In this document: in pieces, positions 54,032 through 63,681 of the stretch
Layout of the letters: every line of letters starts with the position of its first letter
How positions within the stretch are numbered: position 1 is the stretch's first letter
DNA from: Gluconobacter albidus
Lineage (GTDB): Bacteria; Pseudomonadota; Alphaproteobacteria; Acetobacterales; Acetobacteraceae
DNA: 64,000 nucleotides
NCBI RefSeq assembly: GCF_002723915.1
Contig: NZ_BEWL01000002.1
Span: 372,001 to 436,000, forward strand
Direction of reading: 5' to 3'
Translations under genes and position numbers: made by a program
Notes under the pieces: model-generated
What the model saw: the letters and a program-made list of their open reading frames with translations, nothing else
Databases searched by the model: none
Told to the model about the DNA's origin: nothing

Positions 54032-54517
54032 TCACTGAACGGGCGTCTGCAGGTCGAGCTTCTGCCGTTCCTGCAAAACATCCGTCGCCGACATCGGATG
54101 AGCCCGTGCGGCTGCGATGTCGGCGGCGGTGAATGTGGGGGCGTCTGCGGGCATTTCCTGACTTGCGACGAATGTCAGGATACGCGCGATCTCGTCGTTG
54201 GAGAGGCGATGGAAGGACGGCATGGAACTGTTGTAATGGCCGTCTCCCGCTGTGATGGGGCCGTCCAGTCCGTAAAGCAGGACGTCGGCCAGGTAGTGGT
54301 GCCCGGCAGGAGTTCGTGCGATCGGGCCAACGCGGCCAAAAATCGGGGCGACTTCAGAAACCTGACCATGACCGCCGTGATGGCAGATGCTGCATTCATT
54401 GGAGTATTCACGCGGGGCCTGAACACGATTTTCCCAGGCATGGCCGACAACGAAGACCGCCACCATGAAAATGGCGAGAAACAGGGGAAGTCGGACAGCT
54501 GGGTCAATTCTGATCAC
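54032..54517 (-). CDS. membrane-anchored monohaem c-type cytochrome
   Basis: A roughly 161-residue protein with one N-terminal hydrophobic segment (LFLAIFMVAVFVVGHAW, residues 12-28) that is a signal anchor or uncleaved signal. The haem c attachment site is CSICHHGGHG (C42 to H46). A likely axial methionine lies in NSSMPSFHRLSNDEIARIL. The fold resembles cytochrome c class I with a loop near TPAGHHYLADVLLYGLDG. The start is uncertain: GTG 54517 is chosen, and TTG 54553 would add 12 residues. Its electron partner is unknown. Confidence 0.8.
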   Translation of the reverse strand: MIRIDPAVRLPLFLAIFMVAVFVVGHAWENRVQAPREYSNECSICHHGGHGQVSEVAPIFGRVGPIARTPAGHHYLADVLLYGLDGPITAGDGHYNSSMPSFHRLSNDEIARILTFVASQEMPADAPTFTAADIAAARAHPMSATDVLQERQKLDLQTPVQ

Positions 54518-54612
54518 AGTGTCGTTGTCGCATCTTCGGAGGCGTTTCAGCAAGTCCGGGGCTTGGCAAATCGGCTGTAATAGGGCTCATGGCGCTATCG
54601 GAAGGAGAAGCC

Positions 54613-55179
54613 ATGACCGTCAGAGGCCGTCTTGTAGTGTATGTGGGGCCGATGTTTGCCGGGAAATCCGCACATCTGATTGCCGCAGCGAAAAAGCAGG
54701 CAGATGTACTGGCGCTCAAGCCGGGCTTTGATACGCGAGATGGTTCCGAACTTGTCAGCCGGGACGGATCCCATCTTGCTGCGGTTTCGGCGAACGTATG
54801 GCCCGCAGAGGCACACCGGTACAGCCATGTCGTTCTGGATGAGGGGCAGTTCTGGGTCTCGCCGCATTATCGGGGCGATATCGTTCAGGATATTCAAAAC
54901 GTCCGGGCGCAGGGCGTGGATGTGACGGTCGGGGGGCTGGATACCGATTACCGGCGTATCCCGTTCGACGTCATGGAGCGGCTGCGGGATGAGGCAGATG
55001 AGGTCATTGTTCTGACAGCGCGCTGTCATGTCTGCGGGGCGCCAGCGGCATGGACCGCAAAAACCCATGATACGGGTCATCTTCTGGAGACGGGCGATCA
55101 GGAGCTTTATGAGGCGCGTTGCGATGCGCACTGGACCCTTCCGGAGGCAGCCCTGAAGAGGGGCTCCGGAAGGGGATAA
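54613..55179 (+). CDS. tdk: thymidine kinase
   Basis: Phosphorylates thymidine to dTMP in the salvage pathway. It has 188 residues in the TK1-like class. The P-loop is GPMFAGKSAHLI near residues 13-24, the catalytic acidic site VVLDEGQFW near residue 77, and a zinc-ribbon CHVCGAPAAW near residue 138 with a partner cysteine at EARCDAHW near residue 172. GGAAGGAG precedes the ATG. It diverges from the cytochrome gene. Confidence 0.92.
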   Translation: MTVRGRLVVYVGPMFAGKSAHLIAAAKKQADVLALKPGFDTRDGSELVSRDGSHLAAVSANVWPAEAHRYSHVVLDEGQFWVSPHYRGDIVQDIQNVRAQGVDVTVGGLDTDYRRIPFDVMERLRDEADEVIVLTARCHVCGAPAAWTAKTHDTGHLLETGDQELYEARCDAHWTLPEAALKRGSGRG

Positions 55180-55185
55180 CGGTTT

Positions 55186-55692
55186 TTACTGCTGGCCGCC
55201 GCCGCCGTTATTGACGCCCAGAAGGCGGATCTTGAAAATCAGCGGGCTGTTGGGCGGGATAATGCCCATGGAGCGCTTGCCGTAGCCGAGATTGGGCGGC
55301 AGGTAGAGCATCCATTCATCGCCCACATGCATCATGGGAAGGGCTTCGAGCCAGCCCTGCACGAGGCCGTCGAGCGGCATTTCCATGTAGGCACCGCTGC
55401 CATGCTGGTCAGAGCTGTCGAAAATACCGCCATCGGGGAGGCGGCCTTCGTAGATGACCATGATGGTGGAGCCGTGATGCGGGCTGTCACCATCTTTTGG
55501 GCCTGACTGGAGAACCTTGTAGGCCAGGCCGTCCGGCAGGGTCTTGACGCCCGGTTCAGCATGGATTTTCGCCATGAACTGCGCGGGCGTCAGGTCGGAA
55601 TCATCCACTGGCTTCGGGGCGCCCGAGCAGCCCGTCAGGGCAAAGGCACCACACAGGGCGAAAGCGGATGTAAGACGGATCAGACTGGTCAT
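55186..55692 (-). CDS. FKBP-type peptidyl-prolyl isomerase lipoprotein
   Basis: A 168-residue lipoprotein. The signal peptide ends in the lipobox LTGCSG (cysteine 22), so it should be anchored to a membrane. The FKBP domain covers residues about 70-160: GSTIMVIYEGRLPDGGIFDSS, then LVQGWLEALPMMHVGDEWMLYLPPNLGYG and NSPLIFKIRLL. This is the FkpA/MIP-like arrangement, although the dimerisation domain is short. It ends in a glycine-rich tail (NNGGGGQQ). It probably helps envelope protein folding. It lies 26 bp downstream of argG on the same strand. Confidence 0.88.
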   Translation of the reverse strand: MTSLIRLTSAFALCGAFALTGCSGAPKPVDDSDLTPAQFMAKIHAEPGVKTLPDGLAYKVLQSGPKDGDSPHHGSTIMVIYEGRLPDGGIFDSSDQHGSGAYMEMPLDGLVQGWLEALPMMHVGDEWMLYLPPNLGYGKRSMGIIPPNSPLIFKIRLLGVNNGGGGQQ

Positions 55693-55718
55693 GGTCCCCC
55701 GGGGAGTCAGTTGAGAAA

Positions 55719-56951
55719 TCAGAGCGTGCCGCCACGACGGCCGATCTGACCGCCGAGCCGCAGGCGCAGGGCGTTGAGCTTGATGAAGCCTTGGGCATCC
55801 TGCTGATTATAGGCGCCTTCGTCGTCCTCGAAAGTCACGACGCGGGTATCGTACAGGCTGTGGGGGCTTTCACGGCCGACGCAGGTCACATTGCCCTTGT
55901 ACAGGCGCATGCGGACACGGCCGGTGACGGAATGCTGGCTGGTGTCGATGAGAGCCTGCAGCATGCGGCGCTCTGGCGAGAACCAGAAACCGTTATAGAT
56001 GATTTCGGCGTAGCGCGGCATGATGCTGTCCTTGAGATGGGCAGCTTCGCGGTCGAGCGTGATGCTTTCGATGGAGCGGTGCGCGGCCAGCAGGATCGTG
56101 CCGCCCGGCGTTTCGTAGATGCCGCGGGATTTCATGCCCACGAAGCGGTTTTCCACGATGTCGAGACGACCGATGCCGTTGTCGCGGCCCAGTTCGTTCA
56201 GACGGGTCAGCAGAGTTGCCGGGGTCATCTCGACGCCGTTAATGGCGACCGGATCACCGCTGACGAAGTCGATGGCAATTTCGGTTGCGACGTCAGGGGC
56301 GGCTTCCGGAGAGATCGTACGCTGGAAAACGATTTCCTCGGCGGCGATCGACGGATCTTCGAGCAGCTTGCCTTCGGAAGAGGAGTGCAGAAGATTCGCA
56401 TCCACGGAGAACGGGGCTTCGCCGCGCTTGTCCTTCGTGACAGGGATCTGGTTCTCTTCGGCGAAGGCAAGGAGCTTCGTGCGGGACGTCAGGTCCCACT
56501 CACGCCAGGGTGCGATGACCTTCACGTCCGGCTTGAGCGAATAATAGCCGAGTTCGAAGCGGACCTGATCGTTACCCTTGCCGGTCGCACCATGCGCCAC
56601 GGCGTCGGCACCGACGGCTTCGGCAATCTCGATCTGGCGTTGTGCAATTAGCGGACGGGCGATGGAGGTGCCTAGCAGGTACTGGCCTTCATAGAGCGTG
56701 TTGGCCCGGAACATCGGGAACACGAAATCCTTGACGAAGGTTTCGCGCAGATCCTCGACGAAGATTTCCTTGACGCCGAACATCTCGGCCTTTTTGCGGG
56801 CCGGCTCCAGCTCTTCGCCCTGTCCGAGATCGGCGGTGAAGGTGACAACCTCGCAGTTATAGGTTTTCTGAAGCCAGCGAAGGATAACCGAAGTGTCCAG
56901 GCCGCCAGAATAGGCGAGCACAACTTTCTTGACGTCCTGGTGGGCACTCAT
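55719..56951 (-). CDS. argG: argininosuccinate synthase
   Basis: Joins citrulline and aspartate with ATP to give argininosuccinate in arginine synthesis. It has 410 residues. The N-type ATP pyrophosphatase loop is [14 protein letters not shown] near residues 11-24. [19 protein letters not shown] near 117 and RREDRG-type segments fit the family. It ends with [12 protein letters not shown]. No other arginine genes are in the window. Upstream are 77 bp separating it from the rlmN gene. Confidence 0.96.
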   Translation of the reverse strand: MSAHQDVKKVVLAYSGGLDTSVILRWLQKTYNCEVVTFTADLGQGEELEPARKKAEMFGVKEIFVEDLRETFVKDFVFPMFRANTLYEGQYLLGTSIARPLIAQRQIEIAEAVGADAVAHGATGKGNDQVRFELGYYSLKPDVKVIAPWREWDLTSRTKLLAFAEENQIPVTKDKRGEAPFSVDANLLHSSSEGKLLEDPSIAAEEIVFQRTISPEAAPDVATEIAIDFVSGDPVAINGVEMTPATLLTRLNELGRDNGIGRLDIVENRFVGMKSRGIYETPGGTILLAAHRSIESITLDREAAHLKDSIMPRYAEIIYNGFWFSPERRMLQALIDTSQHSVTGRVRMRLYKGNVTCVGRESPHSLYDTRVVTFEDDEGAYNQQDAQGFIKLNALRLRLGGQIGRRGGTL

Positions 56952-57028
56952 AACGGTGTGGTCCTTGGTGTGTTTCGTTTGAGAAGCGTTTCTAGCAGTT
57001 CAGCCGACAGAGGGAAACCGGGCGTGTG

Positions 57029-58252
57029 TCAGGTATCCGATGCGGCAGTGCGACGCTGGCGTTCGCTTTCGGTTTTCAACTGCCCGCAGGCCGCGAGGAT
57101 GTCCTGTCCGCGGGCTGCGCGGATGGGGGAGGCGAACCCTGCGTCCATCACGATATTGGCGAATTTCGCAATCTGCGCGCGGCTGGAAGGCTGGAAGTCC
57201 GAGCCGGGCCAGGGGTTGAACGGGATCAGATTCACCTTGGCCGGCAGATCGCGGATCAGGCGCACCAGTTCGCGGGCATCGGCTTCGCTGTCGTTCACGC
57301 CGCGGAGCATGATGTATTCGAAGGTAATGCGCCGCGCATTGGACGCAGCCGGATAGCGGCGGCAGGCAGCGATCAGCTCTTCGATCGGGTATTTGCGGTT
57401 CAGCGGGACGATCTGGTCACGCAGTTCGTTCGTCACGGCATGCAGGGAGATGGCCAGATTGATTCCAAGTTCCTCGCCACAGCGGTCCATCATCGGGACT
57501 ACACCGGATGTTGAGAGCGTGATGCGGCGGCGGGAGAGGGCGATACCCTCGCCATCCATGATAATCCGCATGGCCTTGGCGACGTTTTCGTAATTATAGA
57601 GCGGCTCGCCCATACCCATCAGCACGATCGTGGACAGATAACGCGGCATGTCCGCGCTGGGGCTGGGCCATTCGCCATAGCTGTCGCGGGCGGCCATGAA
57701 CTGGCCGACGATCTCGGCAGGGCCGAGGTTGCGGACGAGTTTCTGGGTGCCGGTGTGGCAGAAGGTGCAGGACAGGGTGCAGCCGACCTGCGAGGAAATG
57801 CAGACGGCGCCGCGGTCTTCCCGACGGTCCGGAATATAGACTGTCTCAGCTTCCTGACCGTCGCGGAAGCGGAAAAGGAACTTGCGCGTCTCGTCTATGG
57901 AGGTCTGTTCGGTGGCCGTCGTGGGGCGGCTGACGACGAAGTGCTCGGCGAGTTTGGCCTGCATCGGCTTGGCGATGGTTGTCATGGCCGAAAAATCGGT
58001 GGCGCCCTGATGGTAAATCCAGTGCCAGAGCTGCTTGGCGCGGAAGGGCTTCTCGCCGATATCCGTCATGAGCGCTGCCAGCTCTTCGCGTGATAGGCCC
58101 ACCAGATCGCGTCGTCCGTCCGCGAGACGCGCCTCGGGCGGTGCGAAGAGAGCGGATTTCGCGTGGATACGCTCGCGCTCGGCTGCGTTCAGGTCGTCGG
58201 AGGCGACGGAATTGATTCGGGGGCGGATGTCGGGATGGATTACGGCTGTCAT
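57029..58252 (-). CDS. rlmN: dual-specificity RNA methyltransferase RlmN
   Basis: Radical SAM enzyme that methylates C2 of adenosine 2503 in 23S rRNA and adenosine 37 in some tRNAs. It has 407 residues. The radical-SAM cluster motif is [11 protein letters not shown] near residues 157-167. [17 protein letters not shown] near residue 70 and [13 protein letters not shown] near the C-terminus, which carries a catalytic cysteine, fit RlmN. The N-terminal 35 residues are an extension. It shares its strand with argG. Confidence 0.95.
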   Translation of the reverse strand: MTAVIHPDIRPRINSVASDDLNAAERERIHAKSALFAPPEARLADGRRDLVGLSREELAALMTDIGEKPFRAKQLWHWIYHQGATDFSAMTTIAKPMQAKLAEHFVVSRPTTATEQTSIDETRKFLFRFRDGQEAETVYIPDRREDRGAVCISSQVGCTLSCTFCHTGTQKLVRNLGPAEIVGQFMAARDSYGEWPSPSADMPRYLSTIVLMGMGEPLYNYENVAKAMRIIMDGEGIALSRRRITLSTSGVVPMMDRCGEELGINLAISLHAVTNELRDQIVPLNRKYPIEELIAACRRYPAASNARRITFEYIMLRGVNDSEADARELVRLIRDLPAKVNLIPFNPWPGSDFQPSSRAQIAKFANIVMDAGFASPIRAARGQDILAACGQLKTESERQRRTAASDT

Positions 58253-58332
58253 GACGGCGGAGCCATAGCACGGAGAAGACCCGAATTTCCAAAGGAAAAG
58301 CGCGGTCTTTCCGGTAAAACCGTTTTGGAAAA

Positions 58333-59094
58333 CTATTTCGCGGTGGGCTGTGTCGTATCAGTTTTGCGGGCTGCGATCAGGAATTCGCGGTTGCCTTCGG
58401 GGCCGGTGATGGGGCTGGCCTCGATCCCGAGGACGTCCCAGCCGGGGAGGGCTGCGAACCATTCCCGGATTTCTTCGCAGACACGTTCATGGACCGCAGG
58501 GTCGCGGACGACGCCTTTGGCCCCGACTTCCCCGCGTCCGGCTTCGAACTGGGGCTTGATGAGGGCGACGGCCCAGGCATCCGGCGTGGTGAGTTCAAGG
58601 GCTGCGGGCAGGACGGTGCGCAGGCCGATGAAGCTCGCGTCGCAGACGACAATTCCGGCAGGCTCAGGAATCTGTTCGGCAGTCAGGGCGCGGGCGTTCG
58701 TCTTTTCCATGACGATGACGCGTTCGTCCGAGCGGATTTTCCAGGCGAGCTGTCCGTGTCCGACATCCACGGCATAGACCTTTTCGGCGCCGTGGGTCAG
58801 CAGGACGTCCGTGAAGCCACCGGTCGAGGCACCCACGTCAATAGCAATGCGGCCTTTAGGGTCCAGCCCGAAATGTTCGATGGCGTGAATCAGCTTGAGG
58901 CCACCGCGCGAGACCCAGGGATGGTCCTGGCCTTTGAGGGCGAGGGGGGCATCCTCGGGAAGCTGGTCGCCGGCCTTCGCAATCCGGCGGTCACTGGTAT
59001 AGACGAGGCCAGCCATGATCAGGGCCTGAGCCCGTGTCCGGCTTTCGACCAGCCCCCTGTCAACGAGGAGCTGGTCGGCGCGGCGTTTGGCCAT
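58333..59094 (-). CDS. tlyA: TlyA-family rRNA methyltransferase / haemolysin A-like
   Basis: A 253-residue protein with an N-terminal S4 RNA-binding domain ([21 protein letters not shown]) and an FtsJ-like methyltransferase domain ([20 protein letters not shown] near residues 80-99, [14 protein letters not shown] near 152-165). Members methylate 2'-O positions in 16S and 23S rRNA; the haemolysin name is historical. It lies immediately downstream of dxs, which is a common and conserved pairing. Confidence 0.9.
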   Translation of the reverse strand: MAKRRADQLLVDRGLVESRTRAQALIMAGLVYTSDRRIAKAGDQLPEDAPLALKGQDHPWVSRGGLKLIHAIEHFGLDPKGRIAIDVGASTGGFTDVLLTHGAEKVYAVDVGHGQLAWKIRSDERVIVMEKTNARALTAEQIPEPAGIVVCDASFIGLRTVLPAALELTTPDAWAVALIKPQFEAGRGEVGAKGVVRDPAVHERVCEEIREWFAALPGWDVLGIEASPITGPEGNREFLIAARKTDTTQPTAK

Positions 59095-59101
59095 CAGTCG
59101 C

Positions 59102-61084
59102 TCAGGCGGACTGCTGGGCGACGTCTACGCCCAGGGCAGCGGCGGCGACATGCACGATGTTCGGCGCGGTCAGGCCGGCTTCCTCGTACTGGGCGTCCTG
59201 CGTGTTGTGGTCGATGTAACGATCCGGCAGGGCGAGCGGCCGGAACTTGACCTTGTCCAGCAGGCCGGTCTCGGCAAGGTGCTGAACGACGAGGCTGCTG
59301 AAGCCGCCAATGGCACCTTCTTCAAGCGTGATGAAGACTTCGTGCTGGTTGGCCAGATCTTCGACCAGAGCCTTGTCGATTGGCTTGGCGAAGCGGGCAT
59401 CCGCAACTGTGACCGGAACGCCCTGTGCGGCCAGCTGGTCGGCGGCGCGCAGGGATTCGTGGATACGGGGGCCAAGCGACAGGATGGCGACGCCACCGCG
59501 GGCGTTCGGCGCGCGACGGGCTTCGCGGACGATGCGGCCCTTGCCGATTTCCAGAACTTCGCCCTTTTCAGGCAGATCAAGGCCGATGCCGTTGCCACGC
59601 GGGTAGCGGAAGGCGATCGGTCCGGCGTCATATTCGCAGGCCGTAGCCGTAGCGTGCAGCAGTTCGATTTCGTCGCACGGCGCCATCACGACCATGTTCG
59701 GAAGGCAGCACAGGTAGTTGAGATCGAACGAACCGGCATGGGTGGCGCCATCGGCACCGACCAGACCGGCGCGGTCGATGGCGAAACGGACCGGAAGGTT
59801 CTGGAGCGCGACGTCATGCACGACCTGATCGTAGGCGCGCTGCAGGAAGGTCGAATAGATCGCGCAGAACGGGCGCAGACCTTCAGATGCAATACCAGCG
59901 GCGAAGGTGACGGCGTGCTGTTCGGCAATCCCGACGTCAAAGAAGCGGTCCGGATAGGCCTTTGCGAATGCGCTCAGACCCGTGCCGGACGGCATGGCGG
60001 CGGTGATCGTAACCAGCTTGTCGTCGGTCTTGGCGCGGCGCATCAGTTCGCGGCTGAAGATGGACGTGTAGCTCGGGGGACCGGCTGGAGCCTTCTTCTG
60101 CTCGCCCGTGACAACGTTGAACTTGCTGACGGCGTGATACTTGTCACCGGCGGCTTCGGCGGGTTTGTAGCCGCGGCCCTTCTCGGTGATGATGTGCAGC
60201 AGGATCGGACCCTGATCGTCGGCATCGCGCAGGTTACGCAGGATCGGCACGAGCTGGCTCATGTCGTGGCCGTTGACCGGGCCAACGTAGTAGAAGCCGA
60301 GTTCTTCAAACAGCGTGCCGCCGGTGATCAGGCCGCGGGCATATTCTTCGGCGCGCTTGGCGGTGCGCTCGATCTTGCCCGGAAGGCGCTTGGCGACCTT
60401 GCCGGCGAGATCGCGCAGGCTGAAAAACTGGCGCGAGGACATCAGACGCGACAGGTAGTCCGACATCGAGCCGACCGGCGGGGCGATCGACATTTCGTTG
60501 TCGTTCAGCACCACGATCAGACGGTTCGCGCCAGGGCCTGCGACTGCGGCGTTGTTCATGGCTTCATAGGCCATGCCAGCCGAAATCGAGCCATCTCCGA
60601 TCACGGCAATCACGTTGCGCTCGTGGTAGCTCGGGTCTTCTTCCGCGCGCAGATGGTGCGCAACGGCCATGCCGAGGCCAGCCGAGATCGACGTCGAGGA
60701 ATGCGCTGCGCCGAACGGGTCGTATTCGCTTTCCGCGCGGCGGGTGAAGCCGGACAGCCCCTCGGGCTGACGCAGGGTGCGGATCCGGTCGCGGCGGCCG
60801 GTCAGGATCTTGTGCGGGTAAGCCTGATGACCGACGTCCCAGATGATGCGGTCATCGGGTGTGTTGAAGACGGCGTGCAGGGCAACGGTCAGTTCGACCA
60901 CGCCGAGAGAGGCGCCGAGATGGCCACCCGTGGTGGAGACGGCGTCAACGGTTTCCGAGCGCAGTTCGTCGGCAAGCTGCTTGAGCTGGTCGACGGACAG
61001 GTTCCGCATGTCGGCAGGGAAGCGGACGCGATCCAGTTCGGGATAGCGGCCATAGGTGGGAATCGTGGAGGACTTCTTGCTCAT
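59102..61084 (-). CDS. dxs: 1-deoxy-D-xylulose-5-phosphate synthase
   Basis: First enzyme of the MEP isoprenoid pathway, joining pyruvate and glyceraldehyde 3-phosphate with thiamine diphosphate. It has 660 residues. The N-terminal half shows [18 protein letters not shown] near residue 75 and the ThDP/Mg motif [15 protein letters not shown] near residue 150. The C-terminal transketolase-like half includes [15 protein letters not shown] near residue 380 and [17 protein letters not shown] 61084 has AGGAA nine bases upstream and lies four bases after the ispA stop. It probably supplies the chain that makes ubiquinone, hopanoids and undecaprenyl phosphate. Confidence 0.96.
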   Translation of the reverse strand: MSKKSSTIPTYGRYPELDRVRFPADMRNLSVDQLKQLADELRSETVDAVSTTGGHLGASLGVVELTVALHAVFNTPDDRIIWDVGHQAYPHKILTGRRDRIRTLRQPEGLSGFTRRAESEYDPFGAAHSSTSISAGLGMAVAHHLRAEEDPSYHERNVIAVIGDGSISAGMAYEAMNNAAVAGPGANRLIVVLNDNEMSIAPPVGSMSDYLSRLMSSRQFFSLRDLAGKVAKRLPGKIERTAKRAEEYARGLITGGTLFEELGFYYVGPVNGHDMSQLVPILRNLRDADDQGPILLHIITEKGRGYKPAEAAGDKYHAVSKFNVVTGEQKKAPAGPPSYTSIFSRELMRRAKTDDKLVTITAAMPSGTGLSAFAKAYPDRFFDVGIAEQHAVTFAAGIASEGLRPFCAIYSTFLQRAYDQVVHDVALQNLPVRFAIDRAGLVGADGATHAGSFDLNYLCCLPNMVVMAPCDEIELLHATATACEYDAGPIAFRYPRGNGIGLDLPEKGEVLEIGKGRIVREARRAPNARGGVAILSLGPRIHESLRAADQLAAQGVPVTVADARFAKPIDKALVEDLANQHEVFITLEEGAIGGFSSLVVQHLAETGLLDKVKFRPLALPDRYIDHNTQDAQYEEAGLTAPNIVHVAAAALGVDVAQQSA

Positions 61085-61088
61085 GGGA

Positions 61089-61994
61089 TCAGTTCCTGCG
61101 CTCGACGACATAATCTGCCAGTGCCCTGAGGGCGTCGGCCTGTGCACCGAAAGATGAAAGTGCCTCCCGGGCCCGGTCGCTCAGGCGACGGGCCTCGGCT
61201 CGGGCACCGTCGATGCCAAGCAGGGAGACATAGGTTGATTTGCCGCTGGCTTCGTCCTTGCCCGCGGTTTTGCCGAGTTCCTCGGCTGTGGCTGTGGAAT
61301 CCAGAACGTCATCGGCAACCTGAAACGCCGTGCCCAGATCGCGGCCATAAGCGACGATGGCGGCGCGGCGTTCGTCGTCCACATCGGCCAGAATGGCGCC
61401 GGATTCAGCCGCATAGCGGATGAGGGCGCCGGTTTTTAAGGCGTGCAGACGGCGTACCTGATCCAGGGGCAGGGCGCGGCCTTCGCCACGGATGTCGATG
61501 ACCTGACCACCAACCATGCCTGCCGACCCGGAGGCCTGCGCAAGGGCAAGGGCCAGATTGGCGCGGACGGCCGGATTGGGGCTGGTTTCGGGTTCGACAA
61601 GAATTTCGAAAGCACGGGTCTGCAGGGCGTCGCCTGCCAGAATCGCGATGGCTTCGTCGAACTGCTTGTGCGTGGATGGCTGCCCGCGTCGCAGGTCGTC
61701 ATCATCCATGGAGGGCAGGTCGTCATGGACCAGCGAATAGGCGTGCAGCAGTTCGACCGACGCGGCAACACGCAGGGCAGCCTCGCGGTCTGCGCCAAAC
61801 AGTGTCGCGACTTCGACGGCCAGAAAACCGCGCAGACGCTTGCCGCCGCCAAGGGCGGCATAACGCATGGCGTCCAGAAGGACGGACTCGTCCCCCGGAA
61901 CCATGGGCAGCAGAGCGTCGATCGTGTTTTCGATTTCGGCACAGGCGCGGGCGAGCGCGTCTTTCAGGGAAACAGACGGGGTAGAGACATTCAT
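61089..61994 (-). CDS. ispA: farnesyl diphosphate synthase / short-chain polyprenyl synthase
   Basis: Condenses isopentenyl and allylic diphosphates to farnesyl diphosphate. It has 301 residues. The first aspartate-rich motif is [14 protein letters not shown] near residues 93-106, and the second is [18 protein letters not shown] near 223-240. [17 protein letters not shown] near residue 50 is the conserved IPP-binding segment. The start overlaps xseB by four bases and the stop is four bases from dxs. The xseB-ispA-dxs order is a classical proteobacterial operon. Confidence 0.95.
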   Translation of the reverse strand: MNVSTPSVSLKDALARACAEIENTIDALLPMVPGDESVLLDAMRYAALGGGKRLRGFLAVEVATLFGADREAALRVAASVELLHAYSLVHDDLPSMDDDDLRRGQPSTHKQFDEAIAILAGDALQTRAFEILVEPETSPNPAVRANLALALAQASGSAGMVGGQVIDIRGEGRALPLDQVRRLHALKTGALIRYAAESGAILADVDDERRAAIVAYGRDLGTAFQVADDVLDSTATAEELGKTAGKDEASGKSTYVSLLGIDGARAEARRLSDRAREALSSFGAQADALRALADYVVERRN

Positions 61995-62254
61995 CGGCCG
62001 GATTCTCCGGTATCGGCAAGAGGCTCCGTGCCTGTCGTGCCGTCATCGTTCTGCACGATGGCACGCACACGCATCTCGGCCTCTCCCAGCTTCGCGTCGC
62101 AATGTCTGCGCAGGGCAGCACCGCGTTCATAGGCGGAAATAGCGTCCTCGAGCTTCATCTGGCCGCCTTCAAGGCCACGGACGATCCTCTCCAGTTCGGA
62201 CAGGGCATCCTCAAAAGACAGGGCATCCATGGGGGCATCAATGGGTTCGGGCAT
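61991..62254 (-). CDS. xseB: exodeoxyribonuclease VII small subunit
   Basis: Small subunit of exonuclease VII, which degrades single-stranded DNA from both ends; XseA is not in the window. It has 87 residues with the family pattern LSFEDALSELERIVRGLEGGQMKLEDAISAYERG (residues about 12-45), helical throughout. I chose ATG 62254 (MPEPIDAPMD); GAGGC lies upstream. First gene of xseB-ispA-dxs. Confidence 0.93.
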   Translation of the reverse strand: MPEPIDAPMDALSFEDALSELERIVRGLEGGQMKLEDAISAYERGAALRRHCDAKLGEAEMRVRAIVQNDDGTTGTEPLADTGESGR

Positions 62255-62295
62255 GAAAAGCCTCAAGGCACACTTTGGAACAAGGTAGCGAGGGG

Positions 62296-62323
62296 ATTAC
62301 AGGCAGAAGACAGTTTTTGCCAG
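62296..62323 (-). promoter_or_regulatory. candidate promoter of xseB-ispA-dxs-tlyA
   Basis: On the minus strand, CTGGCA (62318-62323) and TGTAAT (62296-62301) are separated by 16 bp, about 40 bp before the xseB start. Both hexamers match sigma-70 reasonably. Confidence 0.4.
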
Positions 62324-62351
62324 CCCCGACCACGGGAACGCTGGAGTTTCC

Positions 62352-62606
62352 TCAGGACGGTGACGTTTCTGCACGTCGCCGGATTACGAAGGAAAGCATG
62401 CCTGCGGCTTCTGTGAACGCAATGAGCGCATGGCCGGTTTCGCGGCAGTAGGACTGAAAATCCGCCACTGAAGCGCGATCCGTGGCGAGGACGCGCAGCT
62501 TCGCGCCCGGGGCCATGTCGCGGAGGGCACGATTGGCTTTGAGGACGGGCATGGGGCAAGCCAGACCACGCAGATCGAGAAGTGTTTCTGTCGGAGGAAC
62601 AGTCAT
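62352..62606 (-). CDS. TusA/SirA-family sulfurtransferase-like protein
   Basis: An 84-residue protein with the TusA fold signature: LLDLRGLACPMPVLKANRAL near residues 9-28, with the single conserved cysteine C17 in CPMPVLK, the expected sulfane-sulfur carrier residue. The rest (FQSYCRETGHALI) follows the family. It could relay sulfur for tRNA thiolation or molybdenum cofactor synthesis, but partners are not visible. It is upstream of xseB on the same strand, 97 bp away. Confidence 0.85.
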   Translation of the reverse strand: MTVPPTETLLDLRGLACPMPVLKANRALRDMAPGAKLRVLATDRASVADFQSYCRETGHALIAFTEAAGMLSFVIRRRAETSPS

Positions 62607-62684
62607 GGGGCACGACTATGCGCCCATCTTTGGAGGGGGCCAAGTCGGCTTTTGGTGCGCTTGTCTGAGGGTTTCAGGTTTTCG

Positions 62685-62713
62685 TTGATAAATCAGGCGT
62701 TTGTTTCTATATT
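62685..62713 (+). promoter_or_regulatory. strong sigma-70-like promoter before the lysis cassette
   Basis: TTGATA (62685-62690), a 17 bp spacer, and TATATT (62708-62713). One of the best hexamer pairs in the window. Transcription would start near 62720 and meet the terminator at once. Confidence 0.65.
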
Positions 62714-62729
62714 AATGGCTTAATGCCAC

Positions 62730-62760
62730 AAAAGCGTTCCTCTCGGGGAGCGCTTTTTTT
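62730..62760 (+). terminator. intrinsic terminator just after the cassette promoter
   Basis: AAAAGCG-TTCC, loop TCTC, GGGG-AGCGCTT, then seven Ts. The stem is about nine pairs with one G-T. It would release an RNA of about 40 bases unless read through, leaving the downstream phage-like genes controlled by read-through or antitermination. Confidence 0.75.
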
Positions 62761-62774
62761 ATTGGGGGAACGGC

Positions 62775-62921
62775 ATGTCGGACGGGGAAGGCCAGGCAGT
62801 TAGTCTGGCTGATGGAAATGAGAGACGCGCCTATACGCTGCGGATGCTCGAGGATCGGGTTCTGCGACTGGAGACGATCGCGGGGGGGCTTTCGGATCGA
62901 TATGAGGAACTGCGCACCTAG
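62775..62921 (+). CDS. N-terminal part of a coiled-coil holin-like protein, ended by an amber codon
   Basis: A 48-codon frame with a strong GGGGGAA ribosome binding site. It reads MSDGEGQAVSLADGNERR and continues into a coiled coil (RMLEDRVLRLETIAGG). It stops at TAG 62919-62921. The next codon is ATG in the same frame, and the coiled coil carries on there. This therefore looks like the first half of one 114-codon gene split by a single nonsense codon. Confidence 0.5.
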   Translation: MSDGEGQAVSLADGNERRAYTLRMLEDRVLRLETIAGGLSDRYEELRT

Positions 62922-63119
62922 ATGCGGCAGGAAATCTCGTCGCTGCGGGATCAAATGAAACTGCTGGAGACGAAGGTTGATGAGGGGAATCGTGTGGTCA
63001 ACGGGAAGCTGGACCGGCTGATCGGGGGGCGGGCGGTCATTACGGGGATCATCACGCTGGCCACATCCATTCTGGGGACGGGCATGGTGCATGTTGCCCT
63101 GTCCCTGACCACAAAGTGA
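62922..63119 (+). CDS. coiled-coil and membrane-helix protein (holin/XhlA-like)
   Basis: A 65-residue protein in the same frame as the preceding ORF, beginning directly after its TAG. Residues 1-35 form a coiled coil (MRQEISSLRDQMKLLETKVDE). One transmembrane helix follows near residues 40-60 (VITGIITLATSILGTGMVHV). This layout matches small phage lysis proteins of the XhlA kind, which act with a holin and endolysin. A GAGGAA lies 12 bases before the ATG, a little far. It is followed by the endolysin-like gene after nine bases. Confidence 0.55.
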   Translation: MRQEISSLRDQMKLLETKVDEGNRVVNGKLDRLIGGRAVITGIITLATSILGTGMVHVALSLTTK

Positions 63120-63128
63120 GGAGATGCC

Positions 63129-63608
63129 ATGAGTGGAATTGATGCAGGCCAGCTCAAGCATCTCGTGGTCGCTCCCGCACTGGCGGCGCTCGGGCTGGAT
63201 GGGGATGTTGCGGTCAATCTGGTGACGGGCACGGCCCTTGCGGAAAGTCGGGGAACATATGTCCGGCAGATCGGTGGCGGTCCGGCTCTGGGTTTGTGGC
63301 AGATGGAGCCAGCGACGCATGACGACTGCTGGGTCAACTTTCTGTGTTATCCGGCGGGCAGGAGGTTCGAGCGGATTCTGGAGGGGATGCTTTCGCAGGA
63401 TCTGCCACGAAGCGCGCAGCTTGTCTCCAATTTGAGATATGCATCGGCAATGGCCCGCATCCGGTATTACCGGACGCCGGTCTCACTGCCGTCGTCCAGC
63501 GATCCGGCGGTTCTGAGCCGTTTTCACAAGCAGTATTACAACACGGCCGCCGGGGCAGCTGACCCTGTGGCCAATATCCCGTTTTTCCGTCAGGCGGTTC
63601 TGGTCTGA
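63129..63608 (+). CDS. phage-type peptidoglycan hydrolase (endolysin-like)
   Basis: A 159-residue protein. Residues about 33-60 read TGTALAESRGTYVRQIGG then PALGLWQMEPATHDDCW, like the glutamate-containing motif of lysozyme or transglycosylase-type phage lysins (E followed by the GLWQxEP segment). No signal peptide is visible, so export would need a holin. GAGGAGA precedes the ATG. It sits beside the coiled-coil holin-like gene, forming a small lysis cassette. The exact enzyme class is not settled. Confidence 0.65.
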   Translation: MSGIDAGQLKHLVVAPALAALGLDGDVAVNLVTGTALAESRGTYVRQIGGGPALGLWQMEPATHDDCWVNFLCYPAGRRFERILEGMLSQDLPRSAQLVSNLRYASAMARIRYYRTPVSLPSSSDPAVLSRFHKQYYNTAAGAADPVANIPFFRQAVLV

Positions 63609-63619
63609 AGGGAGAGGGA

Positions 63620-63659
63620 GCGGTGTCGGGGAATGTATGCATCACGCTCCCGACACCGC
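63620..63659. repeat. 11-bp inverted repeat after the endolysin-like gene
   Basis: GCGGTGTCGGG (63620-63630) and CCCGACACCGC (63649-63659), loop 18 bases. GGGAGCG at the left edge can also pair with CGCTCCC in the loop. No T run follows on either strand, so it is not a standard intrinsic terminator. Confidence 0.6.
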
Positions 63660-63667
63660 ATGACTGT

Positions 63668-63681
63668 TTAAACCGGTTTAA
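63668..63681. promoter_or_regulatory. 14-bp palindrome resembling a LacI-family operator
   Basis: TTAAACCGGTTTAA, a perfect palindrome with a central CG. LacI/GalR-family operators have this form. It lies in the convergent gap between the endolysin-like gene and the gene at the right edge, which is an unusual place for an operator. Confidence 0.4.

Noticed and set aside
59087-61129. A 680-codon open frame opposite dxs
   Set aside because: It is a shadow of dxs; its composition and length follow the opposite strand, and no domain is recognisable.
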